Shown here: piece by piece, positions 56,675-64,000 of the stretch
Layout: each line of letters begins with the position of its first letter
Numbering within the stretch: position 1 is the first letter of the stretch
Source: Stutzerimonas kirkiae
GTDB taxonomy: Bacteria > Pseudomonadota > Gammaproteobacteria > Pseudomonadales > Pseudomonadaceae
Assembly: GCF_004327335.1 (NCBI RefSeq)
Contig: NZ_QJUO01000009.1
Span: 57,481-121,480, forward strand
Length of the DNA stretch: 64,000 nucleotides
Direction of reading: 5' to 3'
Program-made: the position numbers and the translations under genes
Notes under the pieces: generated by a model
The model's database searches: none
What the model was told of the DNA's origin: nothing
What the model saw: only the letters and a program-made list of their open reading frames with translations

Positions 56675-58873
56675 ATGTCGACCATCCCACCCTTTCCACT
56701 CAAATCCTTCCTCTCACTGCTGCTGCTGAGCCCGGCACTGGCATCGGCCGGTCAAACGCTCCAATTGGAACAGACCACCGTCAGCGCCACCCGCACCGAG
56801 CAGAATATCGACAGCGTGCCAAGTACCGTAACGGTTCATGAACAGGAGCGCCTGGATAAACAGAACGTCAACACCATCAAGGACCTGGTCCGCCATGAGC
56901 CGGGAGTATCAGTCGGAGGCACCGGGCACTCATCGGGAACCAGCGGATACAATATCCGCGGTATCGACGGCAATCGCATCCTGACCCAGATCGACGGCGT
57001 GGGAATCCCCGATGCCTATGCCTTCGGCCCCTACGCCAATACCCGGCGCAACTATGTCGACCCGGACATCATCAAGCGCGTGGAAATCCTTCGCGGCCCT
57101 GCCTCGGCGCTGTATGGCAGTAACGCCATCGGTGGCGCGGTCAGTTATTTCACCCTGGACCCGCAGGACATCATCAAGGATGGCCAGGACCACGGCGCGC
57201 GCCTGAAGCTGGGCTACAGTTCCGCCGACGAAAGCTGGCTGACCTCCGCCACGGTCGCGGGGCGCCAGGGCGATTTCGATGCCCTGCTGCATTACAGCAA
57301 ACGCAGCGGCGAGGAAACCGAAAGCCAGGGCAGCGTCGGCGGCAACGGCCTGTCGCGCAGCAAGGCCAACCCGGAAGACAACGACAGCCATAACGTCCTG
57401 GCCAAGCTCGGATACCACTATGGCGAGGACAACAGGCTGAAACTGGCCTACGAGCATTTCCACTCGACACTGGACGGCGATATCAGAAGCGCACCAACGT
57501 CCCTCTTCGGCTGGCCGACCCAGGCCTACCTCGGACGCAACGTCAAGGATGTGATCGAACGCGAACGCTTCAGCCTGGAAAACCGTCTCGCCCTCGGCTC
57601 GGCCCTGGCCGACGACTGGTCGCTGCGCCTGAGCTACCAGAACGCCGGCACCGACCAGCGCACCTACCAACCCAACAGCAACAGCAGCCGCTATCGCAAG
57701 ACCACCTACCAGGAGCGTACCTGGCAGTTGGATAACCAGTTCGACAAATCCTTCGCTCTGGGGCGCGCGGAGCATCAGTTGACCTACGGCCTGAGCTATA
57801 GCCGCAGCAAGATCGAAGGCCTGCGTGTGGGAAGCGGTAATGCCCTGTATGAAAGCGACTTCCCCGATCCCAAGGTGAAAAACCGTGCCCTGTACGCCCA
57901 GGACCAGATCCGCTACGGCGCCTGGACCTTCCTGCCCGGCGTGCGCTACGACCACGAAACCCTCGACCCGAAGGGCACCGAGGCCTATCTGTCGACCGTC
58001 AGCGCGGCCGACGAAGTGGACCTGCGCAAGAAATCCTGGCACAGCGTCTCGCCCAAACTGGGCATCACCTATGACTTCAACCACAATTACAGCCTCTACG
58101 GCCAGTATGCCGAGGGCTTCCGCACTCCCACGGCCAAGGCTCTCTACGGCAGCTTCACCAACGAAAGCGCCGGCTACCGCGTAATCGGCAATTCGTCTCT
58201 CGACCCGGAAACCAGCAAGAGCCTGGAACTGGGCCTGCGCGGCAAGTTCGAGCAGGGTAATTTCAGCCTGGCACTGTTCCATAACCGCTACCGCGACTTC
58301 ATCGAAGAGGACTCCCTGGGCGGCGGCAGTAACTATGCCACCTTCCAGGCCAGCAATATCGACAAGGCCACCATCAAGGGGGCGGAAGCCAAGGCCCGCC
58401 TGCAACTGGCCGCACTCGGGCTGCCGCAGGGGCTTTATGGCCAGGGCTCGGTCGCTTACGCCAGGGGCGAGAATGAGGACAATAACCAGCCGCTGAACAG
58501 CGTCAATCCGCTTACCGGAGTCTTCGGGCTCGGCTATGACCAGGTAGATGGCCGCTACGGCGCCCTCCTCAACTGGACCCTGGTCAAGCGCAAGAACCGC
58601 GTCGATGACGAGACCTACCATGCGGCCGATGGCAGCACCCGGTTCCGCACACCCGGCTTCGGTATCCTCGACCTGAGCGGCTACTACCAGCTCAGCGAGG
58701 CGCTGACGCTGAACGCCGGCATCTACAACCTGACCGACAAGAAATACTGGCTGTGGGACGATGTGCGCGGCTACGACAGCACTGGCGAGGCCGGCTTCCT
58801 GGCCCCCGCCAACCTCGACCGGCTGACCCAGCCTGGGCGCAACTTCTCGGTCAACCTGGTCTGGGATATCTGA
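56675..58873 (+). CDS. phuR: TonB-dependent haem/haemoglobin receptor, PhuR type
   Basis: The 732-residue outer-membrane receptor has a signal peptide (SLLLLSPALASAGQ) and a TonB box-like TTVSATRTEQNIDSVPST. The plug includes SGYNIRGIDGNRILTQIDG and EILRGPASALYGSNAIGGAV. The barrel includes YAEGFRTPTAKALYGSF, the FRAP/NPNL-like haem-receptor region, and ends NFSVNLVWDI. It belongs to the haemoglobin/transferrin/lactoferrin receptor family and most resembles PhuR. Divergent from the HugZ-family gene, forming a haem uptake and use pair. Confidence 0.88.
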   Translation: MSTIPPFPLKSFLSLLLLSPALASAGQTLQLEQTTVSATRTEQNIDSVPSTVTVHEQERLDKQNVNTIKDLVRHEPGVSVGGTGHSSGTSGYNIRGIDGNRILTQIDGVGIPDAYAFGPYANTRRNYVDPDIIKRVEILRGPASALYGSNAIGGAVSYFTLDPQDIIKDGQDHGARLKLGYSSADESWLTSATVAGRQGDFDALLHYSKRSGEETESQGSVGGNGLSRSKANPEDNDSHNVLAKLGYHYGEDNRLKLAYEHFHSTLDGDIRSAPTSLFGWPTQAYLGRNVKDVIERERFSLENRLALGSALADDWSLRLSYQNAGTDQRTYQPNSNSSRYRKTTYQERTWQLDNQFDKSFALGRAEHQLTYGLSYSRSKIEGLRVGSGNALYESDFPDPKVKNRALYAQDQIRYGAWTFLPGVRYDHETLDPKGTEAYLSTVSAADEVDLRKKSWHSVSPKLGITYDFNHNYSLYGQYAEGFRTPTAKALYGSFTNESAGYRVIGNSSLDPETSKSLELGLRGKFEQGNFSLALFHNRYRDFIEEDSLGGGSNYATFQASNIDKATIKGAEAKARLQLAALGLPQGLYGQGSVAYARGENEDNNQPLNSVNPLTGVFGLGYDQVDGRYGALLNWTLVKRKNRVDDETYHAADGSTRFRTPGFGILDLSGYYQLSEALTLNAGIYNLTDKKYWLWDDVRGYDSTGEAGFLAPANLDRLTQPGRNFSVNLVWDI

Positions 58874-58930
58874 CAGCGCACAGGCAGCTCGCGGGAGCCC
58901 AGGCGCTCCCACGAGTCATCCACGCAAACG

Positions 58931-59830
58931 CTACCAGTCCAGATCCTGGCCGCTGGAAAAGCTGCGGCGTTCACCGCTGAGCGGATCATCGAACACCAGG
59001 CGCCGAGCCAGCAGCTTGAGTGGCCGCCGGTAATCATCCGCTTGCCGTCTGGAACGCTCGAGCAGATGGGGATAGAAGGGATCATTGCAGATGCCAGCTC
59101 CCAGGCTGGCCATATGCAAGCGTAACTGGTGCTTTCGCCCGGTGATCGGATACAGCGCATAACGCCACAGGTCGGCGCGCCGTTCGATCACCTCGATGCG
59201 CGTTTCACTGTTCGCTTCGCCTTCCTCCGTGCGCATCAGGAAAAAGGGCTCGCCTGGCACCATGCGCACATGCAGATGCATCGGCAAGGACTGCCCAGGC
59301 AGGGCCGGACAGATCGCTTCGTAGACCTTGTGGATACGCCGCTGCCGGAACAGGGCCTGGTAACGCCCTCGGCTTTGCGGATTGGTGGAAAACAACACGA
59401 GCCCCGCCGTCAGGCGGTCGATACGGTGCAAAGGCACCAGATCCTGATTACCAAGACGCTTGCACAGCCGTGCCAGCAAGGTTTCCTGCACATACTCGCC
59501 CGCCGGCATCACCGGCAGGAAATGCGGCTTGTCGGCCACCAGCAGATGCTCATCGACATACAGCACGGACTCGCGGAAAGGGATCAGCGGCTCCTCGGCG
59601 ACCTCCCGGAAATAGTGCACACGCATACCGACCCGGTAGGGATGCCCGACACCCAGCGCCCGCCCCTCGGCATCCTGCACCCGCCCGCGGGCCATGCGAT
59701 CGAGCCAGACATCGCGGGGAATGGCGGGAAAGTGCGCGCACAGGCAATCCAGCACGGTACTCCATGGCCCCTGCGGCAGATGCAGGGTACTCGGGCGCAT
59801 GCAAGAGGCGGACACAGGCGGAAGGCTCAT
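58931..59830 (-). CDS. RluA-family pseudouridine synthase
   Basis: The 299-residue enzyme has the catalytic motif LVPLHRIDRLTAGLVLFS with the nucleophilic Asp at about residue 138. It also has VYEAICPALPG and the C-terminal YPITGRKHQLRLHMASLG. The N-terminus carries an S4-like segment (VWLDRMARGRVQDAEG). It converts a uridine in rRNA or tRNA to pseudouridine; the site is not deducible. It ends 57 bases from the phuR-type stop (convergent). Confidence 0.9.
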   Translation of the reverse strand: MSLPPVSASCMRPSTLHLPQGPWSTVLDCLCAHFPAIPRDVWLDRMARGRVQDAEGRALGVGHPYRVGMRVHYFREVAEEPLIPFRESVLYVDEHLLVADKPHFLPVMPAGEYVQETLLARLCKRLGNQDLVPLHRIDRLTAGLVLFSTNPQSRGRYQALFRQRRIHKVYEAICPALPGQSLPMHLHVRMVPGEPFFLMRTEEGEANSETRIEVIERRADLWRYALYPITGRKHQLRLHMASLGAGICNDPFYPHLLERSRRQADDYRRPLKLLARRLVFDDPLSGERRSFSSGQDLDW

Positions 59831-59854
59831 GCGAGGCTACGTAGCCAGTTCGGC

Positions 59855-60136
59855 TCAGTGATCGTGGCCGCAATCCGGCCCGTGGACATGCCCGCCCTCA
59901 TCCACCGGTTCCATTTCCAGCTCCAGGCTGACCAGGTTGGTCGCCAGGGGCCGCAGCAGCAGATTGGCGTATTCGCTATCACCCTCCTCGACATCGACAC
60001 CGATCATCAACTGATTGTTACCGACCTGTTGGATCCACACCTCGCGCCCCTGCCAGATCACGGCGAAGCGCGTGCAGGAAGTCTCCAACTGGGTACCGTC
60101 CACATCTTCCAGAACCAGTTTCAGGCTATCGCTCAT
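59855..60136 (-). CDS. Small conserved protein with His/Cys-rich tail
   Basis: The 93-residue protein is hydrophilic with beta-rich segments (LVLEDVDGTQLETSCTRFAV, VWIQQVGNNQLMIGVDVE) and ends GGHVHGPDCGHDH. The tail has four His and one Cys and could bind a metal such as zinc, nickel or copper. I do not recognise a functional family. It is 24 bases upstream of the pseudouridine synthase and may be co-transcribed. Confidence 0.75.
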   Translation of the reverse strand: MSDSLKLVLEDVDGTQLETSCTRFAVIWQGREVWIQQVGNNQLMIGVDVEEGDSEYANLLLRPLATNLVSLELEMEPVDEGGHVHGPDCGHDH

Positions 60137-60158
60137 CTTCTTACCCTCGACTCATATG

Positions 60159-60183
60159 AAAAACGGCGGGGAATACCCCGCCG
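60159..60183 (-). terminator. Rho-independent terminator after the aminotransferase gene
   Basis: On the minus strand CGGCGGGG-TATT-CCCCGCCG (8-bp stem) is followed by TTTTT. It lies about 25 bases past the aruC-type stop. Confidence 0.85.
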
Positions 60184-60208
60184 CCCTTTTATTCGATATT
60201 TACCGCGA

Positions 60209-61613
<1,405 letters not shown>

Positions 61614-61733
61614 GCTCTAGTGTAAGCCAGTGTGGTTACATGATGCGATGCGGCAGAGCCCAATAGAATGCCAAAAAACCTGGAAAAATCAGCGGCGGCC
61701 AATCCTTATAGAGGCCACGGTGCAGCGAAGACA

Positions 61734-62423
61734 TCAGCCAAGATGCCGCTGATCCAGTTCGATGGCCTGGTCCAGTGCCTCCAGCAACGCCTGGCGTACC
61801 TTCAGCTTGGTATTGCGGTGGGCGAGCATGTTCAGCCCTTTCAATTGGGCGGCAGCTTCACGCACCGCATCCTCGAAATCCCCGACCGGCACCAGGCGAT
61901 CGAAAAAGCCAGCCTCGAGCGCTGTCCGTGGCTCGAACAGTTCGGCATTGATCACCGCACGCTGGAATGCCGATCCGCGCAAACGGTCACGCGCCAGTTC
62001 TATCCCCGCCTGGTGCATGGTCATACCGATCTGCACTTCGTTCAGGCCGATGCGGAACGCCCCATCGACACCGATACGGTAATCGCCTGAAAGCAGCAGG
62101 AAAGCCCCCTTGGCGATGGCATGCCCGGAACAGGCCACCACCACCGGATAAGGATGCGCCAGCAGACGCCGACTGAAAGACGACCCCCGGGTCACCAGGG
62201 CCACCGCCTGCTGCGGCCCGGCGTTCATCACCTTGAGGTCATAACCTCCCGAAAGCACCCCGGGTTGCCCACGTAGCACAACCACCGCCCGGTCTTGCTC
62301 GGCACGGTCCAGCGCGGCATTCAACTCATCGAACACCGCCGGCGACAAGGCGTTGACCCTACCGTTGTTCAACGTCAGAGTGGCAACGCCATCCTCCAGA
62401 CGATAGGCAACCAGTTCACTCAT
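61734..62423 (-). CDS. Crotonase/enoyl-CoA hydratase-family protein
   Basis: The 229-residue protein begins MSELVAYRLEDGVATLTLNN. The oxyanion-hole segments are GVLSGGYDLK and CSGHAIAKGAFLLLSGDYRI, and LNEVQIGMTMHQAG follows. Compared with true hydratases the usual Glu pair is not evident, so it may be an isomerase or another crotonase-fold enzyme acting on a CoA ester. It is shorter than typical (about 255). The gene stands alone, with the tRNA gene upstream. Confidence 0.85.
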   Translation of the reverse strand: MSELVAYRLEDGVATLTLNNGRVNALSPAVFDELNAALDRAEQDRAVVVLRGQPGVLSGGYDLKVMNAGPQQAVALVTRGSSFSRRLLAHPYPVVVACSGHAIAKGAFLLLSGDYRIGVDGAFRIGLNEVQIGMTMHQAGIELARDRLRGSAFQRAVINAELFEPRTALEAGFFDRLVPVGDFEDAVREAAAQLKGLNMLAHRNTKLKVRQALLEALDQAIELDQRHLG

Positions 62424-62634
62424 GGCGGACGCTCCTCGCTTCGATTTCCCTGACGTTACCCAGCAAACGCCCCACAGGTAAAGCGCCGAGACTGACCACC
62501 CGGTCACGCCAAGACACCACGGCTCGCCACGGCGACCAAGTTAAGCGCATGAAAAAGCTAAAAAAGTTTGCCAACCCGATTCTCTTCGGATACATTAGCG
62601 CGCCTCGGCAGACACGACCTTCTGCACGAGATCC

Positions 62635-62724
62635 GGTGAAGTGTCCGAGCGGTTGAAGGAGCACGCCTGGAAAGTGTGTATACGGGAAACCGTATCGAGG
62701 GTTCGAATCCCTCCTTCACCGCCA
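62635..62724 (+). tRNA. tRNA-Ser (GGA)
   Basis: Acceptor arms GGTGAAG and CTTCACC pair, followed by the G discriminator and encoded CCA. The anticodon loop is CTGGAAA with anticodon GGA at 62669-62671. The long variable arm TACGGGAAACCGTA and T-arm GGTTCGAATCC fit a class-II serine tRNA of 90 bases reading UCC/UCU. Confidence 0.96.
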
Positions 62725-62736
62725 GACAGATACGCT

Positions 62737-62772
62737 AAAGCCCTGAAAACCAACGAGTTTTCAGGGCTTTTT
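62737..62772 (+). terminator. Terminator after tRNA-Ser
   Basis: AAAGCCCTGAAAAC and GTTTTCAGGGCTTT form a 14-bp perfect stem around loop CAACGA, ending in a T run. Confidence 0.9.
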
Positions 62773-62817
62773 GTTTCCAGGCGCATAGCCTGTCGGAAAA
62801 GTGAACCACCCCGTCGT

Positions 62818-63727
62818 TGAACTGCCCCCCATAAGTTGGACTGTCACGATTCCGCCGATCAGGCGGTGCTCCTCAATGGGTACTCTACCGGACTGAGACC
62901 CTCAGCCCGAGCTTGATGCGCTCGCGGTTGTAGTAGTGGACGTAATCATCCACGCCCAATTCGAGCGCATCAATGCTTTTGGGTGCTTCGAGATGGAAAT
63001 ACTCGGACTTCAGTGTGCCGAAGAAGCTCTCAATCGCCGCGTTGTCAAAGCAGTTGCCCTTGCGGCTCATGCTTTGCTTGACTCCATGACTAGCGAGCAT
63101 CGCTCGGTAGGGAAGCATCTTGTAGTGCCAGCCTTAGTCCGAGCACCTGGGCCGCGCAAGCTCTGCCTCGAGCGCGCCGGAAACCGGCTCGAAGATCGGA
63201 CGCCTTGCCATGCGGTACGCGACGATCTGCGCCGCTGTACAGGTCCATGCAGGCCGACAGATAGAGCTTGTGGCCATTCACATTGAATTCGGTGACATCA
63301 GTCGCCCACTTCTGGTTTGGCGCCGTCGCGCAGAAGTCGCGCTGCAGAACGCTGGGCACGTGCGCATCGCTCATGCCAAGAGCGCCTCTTCGCCCGAATC
63401 AACGCGCGCTGCCCCATCTTCTGCATCAGACGCTGCACGCACTTGTGCGTTGACCCGTTCCGCCATCGAATTGCGTAGCGTTGCCGTGATCCGTCTGCAG
63501 CCGTAGCGGCCTTTGTGCTAATCATAGACCGTGCGGATCCTGGCCTCCATGACGCTTTGCTGGTCGGCGCGCTGGATCGCTTGGCACTGGTAATAGAACG
63601 CGCTGCATGCCAGGCCCGCGACCAGCAACAGGTCCGCCAATTTATTGTGATGCCTCGCCCCGGGCATCAGACGCGCCTTGTCGGCGCAGTTGACCTCTTC
63701 GGCCGGATCAAGGCTTGCAATTTTTTT
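62818..63727 (-). mobile_element. Decayed IS3-family element next to tRNA-Ser
   Basis: TGAACTGCCCCCCATAAGTT at 62818 looks like a terminal repeat. Inside, IS3-type OrfB sequence runs on the minus strand in several frames. The far end is missing because an ISL3-type element begins at 63728. Its OrfB differs from anything retained at the 21.3-21.6 kb remnant, so the two cannot be compared directly. Confidence 0.75.
62885..63690 (-). pseudogene. IS3-family transposase OrfB, multiply frameshifted
   Basis: In order of translation the pieces are HHNKLADLLLVAGLACSAFY, HKCVQRLMQKMGQRALIRAK, PNQKWATDVTEFNVNGHKLY (first catalytic Asp) and SMSRKGNCFDNAAIESFFG (catalytic Glu), ending DDYVHYYNRERIKLGLR. 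They lie in different frames with stops between, and the segment around the second Asp is out of frame. The DDE enzyme is therefore not made. Confidence 0.8.
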
Positions 63728-64000
63728 GGTTCTTCGCGGACTCTGGGGGAAGAGCGAGTTGACAGGCAGGGAAGCAGGTAAATTGGCAGTCGCCAAACAC
63801 ACCCTTCACCTGCCCCTGCTGTCGCCATGCATCCTATTGATCTTGCCGCTTTCTGGCCAGGCTACGAAGTCGCCGCCTCTCGCCCCGTAGCTGAAAACAC
63901 CCTGCTGATTGAGCTGGAACCCCAAGCCACGCAAGTGCCCCGGTGCGGGCGCTGTCAGCAGCCCAGTCCATTGATTCATGAGCGGCGCCTGCGCCAAGTA
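63728..64000 (+). mobile_element. ISL3-family insertion sequence, left part
   Basis: The putative left repeat GGTTCTTCGCGGACTCTGGG begins at 63728 after a run of seven T residues, a usual AT-rich ISL3 target. The transposase starts 99 bases in. The element runs beyond the window and has entered the IS3 remnant. Confidence 0.7.
63827..64000 (+). CDS. ISL3-family transposase, N-terminal part
   Basis: From ATG at 63827 the frame is open to the window edge (58 codons), reading MHPIDLAAFWPGYEVAASRP, LLIELEPQ and VPRCGRCQQPS, then LIHERRLRQV. This is the start of ISL3-type transposases, with the N-terminal zinc-finger CxxC. The catalytic domain lies outside the window, so intactness is unknown. 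Confidence 0.8.
   Translation, partial: MHPIDLAAFWPGYEVAASRPVAENTLLIELEPQATQVPRCGRCQQPSPLIHERRLRQV

Noticed and set aside
63806..63997. Minus-strand 63-codon frame at the right edge
   Set aside because: It is the reverse phase of the ISL3 transposase start.

Overview
The window is a GC-rich chromosomal segment of a Pseudomonas (sensu lato). Pseudomonas-type gene orders recur throughout: gntR-prpB-prpC-acnD-prpF, divergent ppsA/ppsR, betT divergent from betI-betB-betA, fxsA-groES-groEL, a pedF/exaA quinoprotein dehydrogenase block, and an AruC-type aminotransferase. I cannot fix the species from sequence alone.

Left edge (1-3.6 kb): the tail of a Wadjet (JetABCD/MksBEFG) anti-plasmid locus in decay. 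The SMC-like jetC has lost its C-terminal half out of frame, and the nuclease gene jetD has an in-frame deletion of its Toprim core. A small winged-helix protein and an SLC13-type permease follow.

3.8-13.4 kb is a signalling block: a dCache chemoreceptor, an orphan sugar-type periplasmic binding protein, a hybrid HAMP/PAS histidine kinase with REC and HPt, a REC-GGDEF diguanylate cyclase, and a convergent 7TMR-DISM hybrid kinase. 13.6-21.1 kb is a periplasmic alcohol-oxidation island. It holds a PqqU/YncD-like PQQ receptor, a quinoprotein-relay metallohydrolase, a SoxYZ-like carrier, cytochrome c-550 (PedF), the calcium-type PQQ alcohol dehydrogenase ExaA and an exported pentapeptide-repeat protein. 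A palindrome-rich divergent promoter region lies between pedF and exaA.

21.3-25.9 kb has an IS3-type remnant touching a FecI/FecR/TonB-receptor iron-signalling set; the receptor looks compositionally mosaic. 26.4-32.9 kb is choline uptake and glycine-betaine synthesis under BetI, whose palindrome contains the -35 boxes of two divergent promoters. 33-36.3 kb is PEP synthase with its regulatory kinase/phosphotransferase, then a LysE exporter. 37-43.8 kb is the 2-methylcitrate (propionate) operon with its GntR regulator. 44.3-46.4 kb has a small TPR-like lipoprotein and pyruvate kinase.

46.7-52.9 kb is a TetR-controlled three-part efflux pump (NodT-type outer-membrane factor, DHA2 MFS pump, HlyD adaptor) followed in probable operon by DUF190 and DUF3861 proteins. 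53-55.6 kb is groES-groEL with a sigma32-type promoter, plus fxsA. 55.8-58.9 kb is a HugZ-family haem protein divergent from a PhuR-type haem receptor with a Fur-like site. 58.9-62.4 kb has an RluA-type pseudouridine synthase, a small His/Cys-tailed protein, an AruC-type aminotransferase and a crotonase. The right edge is tRNA-Ser(GGA) followed by a decayed IS3-family element interrupted by an ISL3-family element that runs off the window. REP-like palindromes lie in several intergenic gaps.
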